Assembly (NCBI RefSeq): GCF_900141815.1 | Contig: NZ_FQYR01000002.1 | Coordinates: 845,091-909,090, forward strand | DNA from: Rubritalea squalenifaciens DSM 18772 | GTDB taxonomy: Bacteria > Verrucomicrobiota > Verrucomicrobiia > Verrucomicrobiales > Akkermansiaceae | DNA: 64,000 nt | Direction: 5' to 3' | In this document: in pieces, positions 1 to 8,705 of the stretch | Layout: the number at the start of each line of letters is the position of its first letter | Numbering within the stretch: the first letter of the stretch is position 1 | Made by a program: the position numbers and the translations under genes | Notes under the pieces: model-generated | Database searches by the model: none | Seen by the model: only the letters and a program-made list of their open reading frames with translations | Told to the model about the DNA's origin: nothing

Positions 1-286
1 CGGTTTGCTGCTCGAGCTTGAGAATTTCGCTCTTGTGCACCAGAAGTCGACGCGGACGGCGTGACTGGTGCTGAAACCAAGTGCCAGCAGTCTCCCATGG
101 CTGAATGTCACAGCCGTAGAGAAAGAGCTGGCCTTTGTCGATGCGGGCGAATGAGTCGGCAATGTTGACTTTGCCCGCGCGAATAGACTTCACCTCGGTA
201 CCTTTCAGCTCGATACCGGCCTCATAGGTTTCAAGGATGTGGTAATCATGGCGTGCTTTTCTATTCTTGGATATTTCAGCACTCAT
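1..286 (-). CDS. smpB: SsrA-binding protein SmpB (3' end beyond window)
   Basis: Partial gene whose first 95 codons are visible, starting at the ATG complementary to 284-286 and running off the left edge. The translation begins MSAEISKNRKARHDY and contains the SmpB hallmarks NRKARHDYHI, LKGTEVKSIRAG and the FARI/ELFLYG-like core (here SFARIDKGQLFLYG), followed by RRPRRLLVHKSEI. SmpB binds tmRNA and delivers it to ribosomes stalled on broken mRNA. It lies 36 bases downstream of rpoZ on the same strand, so co-transcription is likely. No tmRNA gene was recognised nearby. Confidence 0.95.
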   Translation of the reverse strand, partial: MSAEISKNRKARHDYHILETYEAGIELKGTEVKSIRAGKVNIADSFARIDKGQLFLYGCDIQPWETAGTWFQHQSRRPRRLLVHKSEILKLEQQT

Positions 287-322
287 GACTAGAGAATGAG
301 AGAACGCTCTTCAGAGAGAAGA

Positions 323-595
323 TTACGCTTCTTCCTCTTCTTTGGTAACTTTGATCTTACCCTCGATGATCTCGATTAGGGCAATATCAGCGGCTCCCAT
401 GCTTGGAAGTGTGTCGACAAGCGGTGCGCGGCCGTTATTCAGCTGACGTACACGTTGGGAGACTACGTTGATGAGAACTTGAGGATCTGGTAAGATCTCT
501 GCTGCTTTGTCGACAAGGTCGCTTTTCATAGGTGTTCCTGGAAATCTGCTGACCGGTTTAGGTTGTTCAAACGGGATGATGTTTGATTCTTCCAT
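323..595 (-). CDS. rpoZ: DNA-directed RNA polymerase omega subunit
   Basis: A 90-residue protein of the usual omega length. The core has the family pattern: a lysine-rich DLVDKAAE segment, VLINVVSQRVRQLNNGRAPLV at residues about 40-60, then ADIALIEIIEGKI, and an acidic EEEE tail. Omega assists folding and assembly of the beta-prime subunit. The gene precedes smpB on the same strand. Its upstream region contains a cluster of RNA hairpins (676-831) that could be a leader or a separate RNA. No strong Shine-Dalgarno sequence precedes the ATG. Confidence 0.9.
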   Translation of the reverse strand: MEESNIIPFEQPKPVSRFPGTPMKSDLVDKAAEILPDPQVLINVVSQRVRQLNNGRAPLVDTLPSMGAADIALIEIIEGKIKVTKEEEEA

Positions 596-675
596 GTTCC
601 AGTCGTTCTGTTTGTGGTGATTCAGTATGGGTCGCTTACCGATATGCGGAGAAGGTGGAAACCATGGTTCCGCAT

Positions 676-831
676 AAAAAGCAAGCCCAATCTGCCTTAG
701 TTGGCCTGATTGGGCAAGATTTGATTGGTGAAAAAGATGTCGGCACGAGGGCGGAAAATTCCCCCCGAAATACCACCCTCGGCCGTTGCGACTGGCGAAC
801 CAGCCACACAGGGAATGTGGCGTGAACTCAC
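676..831 (-). ncRNA. candidate structured RNA or rpoZ leader
   Basis: Four stems follow one another on the minus strand: 803-821 (GCCACA/TGTGGC), 792-803 (CTGG-CGAA-CCAG tetraloop), 741-785 (CGAGGG paired with CCCTCG, extended by flanking pairs) and 685-715 (GCCCAATC/GATTGGGC with an inner GCC/GGC). The last is followed within four bases by five Ts, like a terminator. The array could be a small RNA ending at about 676 or an attenuating leader of rpoZ, whose ATG is 81 bases further on. It does not match tmRNA, SRP RNA, RNase P or a riboswitch known to me. The rest of 596-1001 is AT-rich and shows no convincing gene. Confidence 0.35.
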
Positions 832-1001
832 CGAAATGGCAAGGAAATGTTGAATAGAAATTAACAAATTGTTTTCTTCTCTGGTTGTAACTTTCTATTC
901 CGCAATAGGATGTGGGTTAATCTAGCGGATTTCTAAATGTGAGTTTTTGTTCATTTAAGTGTAACAGTTAGTCGGATAACCCGGCAGCTAGTGGCAGCAC
1001 G

Positions 1002-1031
1002 AAAAAAGCGAAGCCCGTAATCGAGCTTCGC
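1002..1031 (-). terminator. intrinsic terminator after ilvE
   Basis: A 7-bp stem (GCGAAGC/GCTTCGC, arms 1008-1014 and 1025-1031) is followed on the minus strand by six Ts (1002-1007). It sits about 33 bases past the ilvE stop codon. Confidence 0.9.
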
Positions 1032-1063
1032 CTGGAATCGAATCACTTGATGGTAAAGATATT

Positions 1064-1945
1064 TTAAGTGCAGGGAGTTCCTTCACTATTCGCGAGTTCG
1101 CGGAAGTCTTTGATCAGGCGCTGAGTGATCTTGCCTGGATTGCCGTCTCCAATCGGGCGTTGGTCAAGCTTGACGAACGGGATGACTTCAGCGGCCGTAC
1201 CGGTGAGGAAGGCTTCGTCAGCGGTGTAGAGATCGTAACGGGTCATGGACTTCTCCTTGATCTCGATACCAGCGTTGGCGCAAAGCTCGAAGATGACCTG
1301 GCGGGTGATGCCGTCCAGGGATCCGTCAGAAACCGGAGGAGTGTAGACGACGCCGTTTTTGAGGACGAACACGTTATCACCTGTGCTCTCCGCGACATAG
1401 CCTTGCTCGTTGAGCATGATACCCTCCATGACGCCAGCCTGGATGCACTCGATCTTGGCCATGACGTTGTTGAGGTAGTTGAGGGACTTGATTTGCGGGC
1501 TAAGTGAAGCAGGAGTCGGTCTGCGGGTGGCACAGGTGATGAGCTCCAGGCCATTCACGTAGTTCTCTTCCGGGTAGAGCTGGATAGCTGCCGCGATGAT
1601 GAACATGGATGGCTTCGGGCAAAGGTATGGGTTGAGCCCCAGTCCTCCCTCGCCACGGGTGATCACGAGGCGGATATAGCCGTCTGTGAGACCGTTGGCT
1701 TTCACAGTATCGACGGTAGCCTGGCAGATTTCCTCCTTGGTCCATGGGAGGTCGAGCAAGATGGCCTTGGCAGAGAGAAGAAGACGGTCAATGTGTTCCT
1801 CGAGTCTGAAGACGCGTCCGCTGTAGAAGCGGATGCCTTCGAAAATGCCGTCTCCGTAGAGGAGGCCGTGGTCAAATACTGAGATGGTGGCTGCGGACTT
1901 GTCGACCAGTTGTCCGTCGAGCCAGATTTTTGAGTTGTCGCTCAT
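1064..1945 (-). CDS. ilvE: branched-chain amino acid aminotransferase
   Basis: Fold-type IV PLP aminotransferase of 293 residues from ATG 1945. It transfers amino groups between glutamate and the branched 2-oxoacids, the last step of Ile/Val/Leu synthesis. Landmarks are the N-terminal IWLDGQLVD, DHGLLYGDGIFEGIR (about 25-39), the presumed PLP lysine in QIKSLNYLNN (K153) and the AESTGDNVFV phosphate-binding segment. The reading frame is open 37 codons further upstream, but those residues do not resemble the family, so the internal ATG is preferred. A leuD gene for the leucine branch lies at 26.1 kb. The gene ends before a clear terminator. Confidence 0.93.
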   Translation of the reverse strand: MSDNSKIWLDGQLVDKSAATISVFDHGLLYGDGIFEGIRFYSGRVFRLEEHIDRLLLSAKAILLDLPWTKEEICQATVDTVKANGLTDGYIRLVITRGEGGLGLNPYLCPKPSMFIIAAAIQLYPEENYVNGLELITCATRRPTPASLSPQIKSLNYLNNVMAKIECIQAGVMEGIMLNEQGYVAESTGDNVFVLKNGVVYTPPVSDGSLDGITRQVIFELCANAGIEIKEKSMTRYDLYTADEAFLTGTAAEVIPFVKLDQRPIGDGNPGKITQRLIKDFRELANSEGTPCT

Positions 1946-2102
1946 AGGTAAACGTTGTGGTTGGGATTTCTTAGGAGAATACGCCTGAAATGCAAACCAG
2001 TAATGAGTCTGTATTGGCGCGAAAGGCGGGGTAGAAACTGCCTCACCCGCTGGCATGACTGTATCTACTTGGATTTTGGCGGTTAGAGGCTATGTTGAGT
2101 GC

Positions 2103-2633
2103 ATGGATTTGTTTGTAGAAATCATGTCGCATCCCTTCACTTGGGGCTTGCTGGTTGGCCTGGTGCTGATTGTTTGGCTCTGGCGGTCAATGCGTAAGGA
2201 TGTGATTCATCTACGTAAGGAGCTTGAGAGAATCAGGGAGGAGAAGGATGACCTGACTCGCCATCTGAATACCCAACTCAAAATTAATGCCAAGGGCAAT
2301 GAGGTGCTGGAAAAGCAGGTCGAAGAGCTCAAGGAGCAAAATGAGAATTTACGCCACAATCTGAATGCTTCCCAACAAAAGGCCGGCAAGGCTGAGTTGC
2401 GCCGCCTGGAGGTCATGGAAGCTGCGGTGAGTGCTATGCGTGAGAATGCCCCGGGCTTCGCGCCTGCCTGGGAGCGTGCCATGCGCGATGCTGAGAATGA
2501 GCAGGAGGCGGCAGAGGGAGGGCTTAAGAAGCTGATGCGTAAGGTGGTTCCTAGTTTCCGGGCGACACCGACTATCTCCACGCAGAGCAAGGAGATCGAG
2601 GCAGAGGTTCAGTCGGAAAAGGAGTCAGACTAG
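2103..2633 (+). CDS. membrane-anchored coiled-coil protein
   Basis: No family recognised. From the ATG at 2103 it encodes 176 residues: a short N-terminal segment, one transmembrane helix (GLLVGLVLIVWLW, about 14-27), then a long highly charged heptad-like region to about residue 105, and a more variable C-terminus. The topology suggests a single-pass inner-membrane protein with a cytoplasmic coiled coil. An in-frame ATG at 2055 would add 16 residues and is possible. It is divergent from ilvE, and its stop is 4 bases from the end of the opposing macro-domain pseudogene. Confidence 0.65.
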   Translation: MDLFVEIMSHPFTWGLLVGLVLIVWLWRSMRKDVIHLRKELERIREEKDDLTRHLNTQLKINAKGNEVLEKQVEELKEQNENLRHNLNASQQKAGKAELRRLEVMEAAVSAMRENAPGFAPAWERAMRDAENEQEAAEGGLKKLMRKVVPSFRATPTISTQSKEIEAEVQSEKESD

Positions 2634-2637
2634 GGCT

Positions 2638-3120
2638 TTATTCCTCTAGTAGGGCTTGGTAGAGATCCAAGTGAGCTTTTGAGAAGCAGCAGAAGGTGAT
2701 GTCTAGATCACTGTCTTTACAGGTTTCGACAGCAATCTTTGCTGCCCGGTCCGCAGGAAAGGCGAAGATGCCGGTGCTGATGCCGGGAAAGGCGATGCTC
2801 TGGATGTCCGGATGCTCTGCTGCAATGCGCAGGCATTCGCGGTAGCAGGACTCTAGCAGCATGTCTTCATTATTGAGACCTTCTCGCCAGACGGGGCCCA
2901 CGGTGTGGATTACTTATTGGGCGGGGAGATTGTAGCCTTTGGTGAGCTTGGCTTTGCCTGTCTTGCAGCCGCCCAGCAGTCGACATTCATGTACGAGGTC
3001 TGGGCCAGCGGCTCGATGAATCGCGCCATCCACGCCCCCTCCTCCAAGAAGGGAGGAGTTCGCCGCATTGACGATAGCGTCTACCTTCAGAGTCGTGATG
3101 TCTGCTTGGATGGCTTTCAT
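2638..3120 (-). pseudogene. macro-domain (ADP-ribose-binding) protein gene with an in-frame stop
   Basis: The two halves are in one frame and together give a full YmdB/MacroD-type macro domain. The N-terminal part has [22 protein letters not shown] and the [14 protein letters not shown] phosphate loop. The C-terminal part has VIHTVGPVW, then AFPGISTGIFAFP. They are separated only by a TAA at 2914-2916, after LPAQ, where relatives usually have a tyrosine or similar residue (PAKYVIHTVGP). A single base change from TAC/TAT would restore the gene. The domain normally binds ADP-ribose or deacetylates O-acetyl-ADP-ribose; the product as read would be inactive. It lies 9 bases after the ABC ATPase gene, as the last gene of that operon. 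Confidence 0.85.
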
Positions 3121-3129
3121 GACAGGGTT

Positions 3130-3786
3130 CTAGATGACGACCCCGTCTTTGACGATGAGAGTTCGGTCGCCATACTTGGTGAGTGACTGGTCGTGAGTGA
3201 CCACGACGAGGGTGGAACCGTCCTCGGATGCGAGGTCGAGCAACATCTTCATGACCTGCTCGCCATTCTTGGAGTCCAGGTTACCGGTGGGCTCGTCCGC
3301 GAAGATGATCTCAGGCTTGTTCACTAGGGCACGGGCGATGGCCACGCGTTGTTGCTCCCCTCCGGAAAGCTCGGCAGGGAGGTGGTCCTGGCGATGACCG
3401 AGGCCTACGCGTTCGAGTGCGGCTTCGGCTGCGCCCATATTGCTTCTGCCTCCGATGAGGGCAGGGATGCTGACGTTCTCCAAAGCCGTGAGCTCTGGCA
3501 GGAGATAGTAGTTCTGGAAAATGTAGGCCATGCGTGAGTTACGCAGATTCGCCTGCCTGCGTTTGGACAGGCTGTAGAGGTCGACATCTCCGATGAGGAC
3601 GGTACCAGCCTCAGGCTTTTCGAGGCCAGCGAGGGTATACATCAGGGTTGTTTTGCCTGCTCCCGATGGGCCGCAGAGAAAGACTTTTTCCCCTTTGTTG
3701 ATAGTGAGATCGACACCGTGCAGCACTTCGACACGTTTTTTACCGACGGTGTATCCTCTGTGAAGATTGGTAGCTTTGATGAGCAT
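3130..3786 (-). CDS. LolD/MacB-type ABC transporter ATP-binding protein
   Basis: A 218-residue ABC ATPase with Walker A GPSGAGKT (39-46), Q-loop (Q91), signature LSGGEQ (140-145), Walker [13 protein letters not shown] (from 160) and an H-loop in VVVTHDQ. The ADEPTGNLD motif and the length are typical of the LolD/FtsE/MacB branch, which powers lipoprotein release or mechanotransmission. No LolC/E-like permease is adjacent, so the partner must be encoded elsewhere. The gene follows the methyltransferase gene by 30 bases and precedes the broken macro gene. Confidence 0.85.
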   Translation of the reverse strand: MLIKATNLHRGYTVGKKRVEVLHGVDLTINKGEKVFLCGPSGAGKTTLMYTLAGLEKPEAGTVLIGDVDLYSLSKRRQANLRNSRMAYIFQNYYLLPELTALENVSIPALIGGRSNMGAAEAALERVGLGHRQDHLPAELSGGEQQRVAIARALVNKPEIIFADEPTGNLDSKNGEQVMKMLLDLASEDGSTLVVVTHDQSLTKYGDRTLIVKDGVVI

Positions 3787-3816
3787 TGCGCTTTAGTGAT
3801 AGTGGCTATTGCTAGA

Positions 3817-4779
3817 TCAGGGAAGGGTAATCCAGAGTGACTTGAGATATTGTTCACCCGGGTATTCCTCTGGCATGTGGAGCGGGGTGATCTGGGCATT
3901 TTTCGGTAGCCTTCGGCTGGCTTCCTGGATGAATTCCTGCAGGGTCATCTTGCGGATGTTTGTGGAGGCGAGGATCCAGCCTCCGGGCTCCAGGCAGGAG
4001 GCTGCGAGCTCGGTCAGGCGGTGATAGTCCCTTTCCACTCGGAAGACCTTGCCTTTGTCGTCACGGGAGAAAGTAGGCGGATCCAGGATGATGCCGTGGA
4101 AGGTACGTCCTTGTCTGGCAAAGCGTTTGAGCCAGTGGAAGGTATCCCCTTTACAGAAATAGTGCTCGCTCGGATCTATGCCGTTGGCGCTGAGGTTGTC
4201 CTTGGCCCAGTCGAGATAGGGCTGGGAGAGATCGAGCGTGGTGGTGGTGGCTCCCGCAGCTGCGGCTGCCACGGAGAAGGCGCCGGTGTAGGCAAAGGTA
4301 TTGAGGATACGCTGACCGGGCTGAGAAAATTCCCGGACTCTTTTCCTATTTTCCCGTTGGTCCAGGAAGATGCCCTGCGAGTAGCCAGACTGGAATGAGA
4401 TGTGGTAGTTCAAGCCGGATTCGCGGGCGAGAAAGGTCTCGTTTTGCTCTGGGCCGCAAAGGTGTTTCGGGTCTTCCTTTTGGTGGTCGTCGAGGCGCTT
4501 CCAGTAGACAGTCTTGCCGGACTCTTCGAGGAAGTCTTTGACGTCTCGTGACATACGGCTATCGCGGGTGGCGATGAGCCAGCGTCCTGCGAAGGTCTCC
4601 AGGAAGACGTCTGGCATGCCGTCACCGATGCCGTCGAAGAGTCTCAGGGCGTTGGTGTCCTCATCGAGGAGGTGTTGTCGTTTATCAATGGCTGTAGTGA
4701 AGAGCTTGTGCACGGTGGTGGCTGGTTCGCTTTTTCGTGGAGATGTTGTAACTTTATGGCGTGCTTGAAGGGTTGCCAT
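3817..4779 (-). CDS. class I SAM-dependent methyltransferase, RlmI/RlmK-like
   Basis: A 320-residue protein with the layout of the RlmI/RlmK rRNA methyltransferase C-terminal domains. It has GIFLDQRENR (136-145), the SAM-binding LNTFAYTGAFSVAAA (159-173), an acidic TLDLS after the second strand, and the DPPTF catalytic motif (233-237). The family methylates cytosine C5 or guanine N2 in 23S rRNA. The N-terminal PUA domain seems reduced or absent compared with RlmI. The start is divergent from the phosphohexomutase gene across only 30 bases. The substrate is inferred from the family. Confidence 0.85.
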   Translation of the reverse strand: MATLQARHKVTTSPRKSEPATTVHKLFTTAIDKRQHLLDEDTNALRLFDGIGDGMPDVFLETFAGRWLIATRDSRMSRDVKDFLEESGKTVYWKRLDDHQKEDPKHLCGPEQNETFLARESGLNYHISFQSGYSQGIFLDQRENRKRVREFSQPGQRILNTFAYTGAFSVAAAAAGATTTTLDLSQPYLDWAKDNLSANGIDPSEHYFCKGDTFHWLKRFARQGRTFHGIILDPPTFSRDDKGKVFRVERDYHRLTELAASCLEPGGWILASTNIRKMTLQEFIQEASRRLPKNAQITPLHMPEEYPGEQYLKSLWITLP

Positions 4780-4809
4780 CTCATTTTTGGTATTTATTAT
4801 CCGGAGCCA

Positions 4810-6747
4810 ATGAGTGATCTGAAATCCCTTCTAGATAAGGCCGTGGAGAACGGCGATTTGTTGGAATCCTCCCGTACTAACATCCAGGCGCTGCTCGCAG
4901 GTACGATCAGCCCGGTAGCTGAAAAGGCCGTGACTGAACTGGCTGAGAAGGGTGAGTGGGCTGAACTCAATGACCGTTTTTACAAGACGCTGGCATTTGG
5001 TACCGGTGGTCTGCGTGGGCGTACCGTCGGCCGCGTAGTGACTGGAGCTGAGCAAGGTGAAGGTGGCCCACTGGGCGCTCCTGAGTATCCATGCGTGGGG
5101 ACCGCGACCATGAATTTCTACAACGTGGGCAGAGCGATTCGCGGCATGGTGGCTTATGTGAAGAAGCACCTCGCCAATGAAGGGCTGGACCGTAAACCAA
5201 GTTTTGCCTTTGCTCATGATACCCGCCACTTCTCCCGCTCCTTTGCTGAGTTTTGCGCGAAGATTTGTACGGACTTGGGCTGTGACGTTTATCTATTCGA
5301 GGCTGCACGAGCGACGCCTCAGCTGAGTTTCCTGATCCGTGAAATGCGTGTGGATTCCGGTGTGGTACTCACTGCCTCTCACAACCCAGCCCATGACAAT
5401 GGTTTCAAAGCCTACTTTAACCAAGGTGCCCAGTTGGTAGAGCCGCATGCCACAGGTGTGATCGAAGAAGTAGACGCGATTACGAGTGAGGCCTACGAGG
5501 CGCTTCCAGAGAGTGAGCAAGGTGAGCTCAAGATTCTCGGTGAAGAGGCTGACCGCCGCTACATGGATAAGCTGCGTACACTGCTTCTCCGCCCGGATCT
5601 GCTGGAGAATGGCGGTGCCAAGGTGGTCTTTACTAATCTGCACGGTACTGGTGGTCACATTTCCGTGCCGATGCTCCGCGAGCTCGGCTTCGAGGTTCTC
5701 ACCGTGGCAGAGCAAGATGGTGCAGACGGTCGTTTCCCGACGGTGGCTTCCCCGAACCCAGAGAATGCTCCTGCGCTCAAGATGGCAATCGAGCTGGCTG
5801 AGAAGGAAAATGCAGAAATCGTGATCGGCACTGACCCTGACTGTGACCGTATGGGCGTGGCTGTACGCAATGACGCCGGAGAAATGCAGCTGCTCACTGG
5901 TAACCAGATTGGCAGCTTGATGGCTTGGTACCGTACCAAGACCATGTTTGATATGGGAATTCTGAATGATTCCAACCGTGGCCATGCGGTGCTGATCAAG
6001 ACTTTCGTGACCACTGAGCTTCAGACCGCGATTGCCGAGAAGTACGGCATCAATATGGTGAACACTCTCACTGGCTTTAAGTTTATCTCTGACAAGCTGC
6101 AGAAGTATGAGGACGGTATCCCAGCTGATAAGAAGGGTGACTACCGTGACCTCAGAGAAGAGGAGAGCCGCAAGCTCCGCCTGGAGTACTCACGCTTCTT
6201 TGTCTTCGGTGGTGAGGAAAGTTACGGTTACCTCGGTGCTGACTTCGTGCGCGATAAGGATGGTAACATGGCGGCTGTCATGTTTGCTGAGGTTGCAGCT
6301 TATGCCAAGAGTGTTGGTAAGACGATTGCTGGTCTGCTAGATGATATCTACAGCGAGTTCGGTTATTACCTAGAGGATGGCAAGTCCATGGTGATGGAAG
6401 GTGCTGAAGGTGCGGCGCAGATCAAGGCGCTTGCAGATTCCTACTCAGACAATCCTCCAAGTGAGGTCGATGGTGTGGCAGTCAGCCGCGTGCTCGACTT
6501 CTCCCGTGAGTCCTTTGAGGACAGCGAAGGTGATGCGATTCCTAAAGCTGGCATGATCATCGTGGAGCTTGAGGATGGTCGCCGATTTGCAGTGCGCCCA
6601 TCAGGTACAGAGCCGAAGATCAAGTTCTACCTCTTCGGCATGGAAGAACCATCCGATGATCTTTGCGCCAGCAAGCAGCGTGTGCAAAAGTCCCTCGAGA
6701 CGATGTGGTCTGCTCTGGAAGCTGACGCGCAGAAGCGTATGGCGTAA
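4810..6747 (+). CDS. alpha-D-phosphohexomutase (phosphoglucomutase/phosphomannomutase)
   Basis: A 645-residue enzyme interconverting hexose-1- and hexose-6-phosphates. The four-domain signature is complete: active-site serine in TASHNP (S190), metal loop DPDCDR (342-347), sugar-binding GGEESYGYL, and phosphate-binding RPSGTEPKIKFYLF near the C-terminus. The start at ATG 4810 is preceded by GGAG (4803-4806). An upstream in-frame extension has no family similarity. The length suits the long PgcA-like branch. The relation to glycogen, EPS or LPS precursor supply cannot be decided from context. It ends in a strong terminator. Confidence 0.93.
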   Translation: MSDLKSLLDKAVENGDLLESSRTNIQALLAGTISPVAEKAVTELAEKGEWAELNDRFYKTLAFGTGGLRGRTVGRVVTGAEQGEGGPLGAPEYPCVGTATMNFYNVGRAIRGMVAYVKKHLANEGLDRKPSFAFAHDTRHFSRSFAEFCAKICTDLGCDVYLFEAARATPQLSFLIREMRVDSGVVLTASHNPAHDNGFKAYFNQGAQLVEPHATGVIEEVDAITSEAYEALPESEQGELKILGEEADRRYMDKLRTLLLRPDLLENGGAKVVFTNLHGTGGHISVPMLRELGFEVLTVAEQDGADGRFPTVASPNPENAPALKMAIELAEKENAEIVIGTDPDCDRMGVAVRNDAGEMQLLTGNQIGSLMAWYRTKTMFDMGILNDSNRGHAVLIKTFVTTELQTAIAEKYGINMVNTLTGFKFISDKLQKYEDGIPADKKGDYRDLREEESRKLRLEYSRFFVFGGEESYGYLGADFVRDKDGNMAAVMFAEVAAYAKSVGKTIAGLLDDIYSEFGYYLEDGKSMVMEGAEGAAQIKALADSYSDNPPSEVDGVAVSRVLDFSRESFEDSEGDAIPKAGMIIVELEDGRRFAVRPSGTEPKIKFYLFGMEEPSDDLCASKQRVQKSLETMWSALEADAQKRMA

Positions 6748-6763
6748 TTTATTTTCTAGATCA

Positions 6764-6794
6764 GGCGGAGTCTTGTTAGGGCTCCGCCTTTTTT
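6764..6794 (+). terminator. intrinsic terminator after phosphohexomutase
   Basis: GGCGGAG/CTCCGCC stem (6764-6770 and 6782-6788) followed by six Ts (6789-6794), 16 bases past the stop codon. Confidence 0.92.
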
Positions 6795-6824
6795 ACTTAC
6801 CACCCGAAGAAACAGAATCAAGAG

Positions 6825-8705
6825 ATGAAGATCATCAAGAAACTATGGCCACTTGTGATGGCTATGCTGAGTGGAACCATGTTGGCGGCTTGTTTTCCGG
6901 GCTTCATCTCAGAGTCTTGGTTGGTGTGGTTGTGGATCCTGCCCCTGATGCTGGCCCTCTGGCTGGGTGGTGGTGAGAAGAAGCGTAAACGCTATGGCTT
7001 TGGAGTGGGCTTTGTGGCGGGTCTAACTTTCTGGCTGATCAATCTGAAGTGGTTGATTGCCATGGGCGAGCTGGATACCGTGCCTCTTGGTGGGGCGATG
7101 TTTGGCTGGGCGTGCTTGAGTCTCTACCTTTCCCTCTACTTTGGATTTTGGGGTATGTTTGCGGCTTCACTCGGTAACCCGTGGAGAGGCAAGCGTGTTT
7201 CTGAAGGTGAGAAGATCTCTTCTAACATTGAAAAGAAACTGTCAGCCAAGGCTGAGAAGAAAGAGGCGAGCGGTTTTACGCTCTCGCTGCGTGTGCTGCA
7301 GTTCTCTTTCATGAATGCCAGCTTTTGGGTGGTGCTTGAGTGGCTGCGTGGCTGGCTGATGACTGGCTTCGGCTGGAATGGGCTGGGAGTGGCTTTCTAT
7401 GATGTGCTGGTAATGGCACAAGCTGCGGACCTGATAGGCGTCACGGGCTTGTCTTTCTTCCCGGTCATGATCGGAGCCTCAGTGCTTCAGACCGGCAAAA
7501 GGATGGCGGAGGAACTCAAGGTGGGGCGTTTCAAGCCACACTGGGAGATCGGGGTGAGTATGGGGATCATCGCGGTGACCTTTGCCTATGGGGTGAACCG
7601 CATGTCTCATTTCAGTAATGTTCCCACCAAGGATGTGAGTGTCTTGCTAGTGCAGGAGAACATCAAGCAGCAGATGAAGTGGGACGAAATGGAGCGGCCC
7701 AAGCACTATGACGGCTATGAGAAATCTACCGTGCAGGCGCTGGAAAAGCTGGAGCAGGAAAATACGGAGGCTATTAGAAAGCAGATTGAGAGTGGGGATG
7801 AAGGCGAGCTAGTTCTCAAACAGCCCGATCTGATCATCTATCCTGAAAGTTCTCTGACTCAAGAGCTGCTCTTCCTGAAAGATGAAGAGGGGGTTTATCT
7901 GCTGCCGGAGAACGACCGCTTGTTGACTAGTGATTTCATGAAGCAGGGGAACCATCATTTGGTCTTTGGTTCAAACCTAGTGCGGGGCAAGGAGTACCCG
8001 AATGGGGGGATCGGTTATGATCCGGAAGCCAACGAGATCTACAATGCCCTTGCCATCGCTACGCCCGATTTGAAGAAGGAGACGGTTCAGCCTGCCAAAA
8101 GTATCAAGACTTACGGCAAGAACCACTTGGTGATTTTCGGGGAATACATCCCGAAGCTTCCTTTGCTCAACACGATCATGGAGATGAGCTCTGGCGCTTC
8201 ATTCGGTAGTAACTTCAGTAAAGGTGGGGTGACTGATCCTATTGATATTAAGGTGAGGGGAGATGATCTGCAGATCATTCCATCGGTCTGCTTCGAGGAT
8301 ACGGTCGGCCGCTTGGAGCGAAAATTTGTGCGTACGGATGCCCCGCAGTTGATGGTGAATATCACCAATGATGGCTGGTTTGGCACGAGTGAGGCGGCGA
8401 TGCAGCAAATGGCGAATGCCAAGTTCCGTACCGTTGAGTTACGCCGGCCGATGGCTCGATCCGCCAATACAGGAGTGAGCTGCGTGATCGATATGGTAGG
8501 AAGCCTGATGAACCATGAGACCGGGAAGCGTAACATGGTGGAAGATGAGACCGGCAACCATTTCATCAAGGGCACTCTCTTTGCCCAAGCCAAGGTGCCT
8601 GTGAACCCTGAGTGGACGGTCTATGCGATCGCGGGCGATTGGTTTGTGATCGCGTGTACGCTTCTCTTCTTGGCCTTAGCCTTTGTGACTTTGAAAAAAG
8701 CCTAG
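6825..8705 (+). CDS. lnt: apolipoprotein N-acyltransferase
   Basis: A 626-residue inner-membrane enzyme adding the third acyl chain to lipoproteins. The N-terminal half carries several transmembrane helices with a hydrophilic insert (about 120-150). The C-terminal nitrilase-like domain holds the apparent catalytic triad: E341 in IIYPESS, K432 in TYGKNHLVIFGE and C489 in IPSVCFED. The conserved NITNDGWFG and the RSANTG loop follow. It is longer than the E. coli enzyme (512 residues), mainly through the insert and a charged region at 290-330. Its TAG overlaps the bioF stop by four bases (CTAG). Several lipoproteins predicted in this window would be substrates. Confidence 0.94.
   Translation: MKIIKKLWPLVMAMLSGTMLAACFPGFISESWLVWLWILPLMLALWLGGGEKKRKRYGFGVGFVAGLTFWLINLKWLIAMGELDTVPLGGAMFGWACLSLYLSLYFGFWGMFAASLGNPWRGKRVSEGEKISSNIEKKLSAKAEKKEASGFTLSLRVLQFSFMNASFWVVLEWLRGWLMTGFGWNGLGVAFYDVLVMAQAADLIGVTGLSFFPVMIGASVLQTGKRMAEELKVGRFKPHWEIGVSMGIIAVTFAYGVNRMSHFSNVPTKDVSVLLVQENIKQQMKWDEMERPKHYDGYEKSTVQALEKLEQENTEAIRKQIESGDEGELVLKQPDLIIYPESSLTQELLFLKDEEGVYLLPENDRLLTSDFMKQGNHHLVFGSNLVRGKEYPNGGIGYDPEANEIYNALAIATPDLKKETVQPAKSIKTYGKNHLVIFGEYIPKLPLLNTIMEMSSGASFGSNFSKGGVTDPIDIKVRGDDLQIIPSVCFEDTVGRLERKFVRTDAPQLMVNITNDGWFGTSEAAMQQMANAKFRTVELRRPMARSANTGVSCVIDMVGSLMNHETGKRNMVEDETGNHFIKGTLFAQAKVPVNPEWTVYAIAGDWFVIACTLLFLALAFVTLKKA

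Noticed and set aside
583-825. 80-codon plus-strand frame opposite the rpoZ upstream region
   Set aside because: Composition is low in family-like features, it overlaps the hairpin cluster, and it has no ribosome-binding site.
596-1001. Search for tmRNA next to smpB
   Set aside because: No tRNA-like end with a GGTTCRA T-arm or CCA, and no tag-peptide frame, could be found on either strand.
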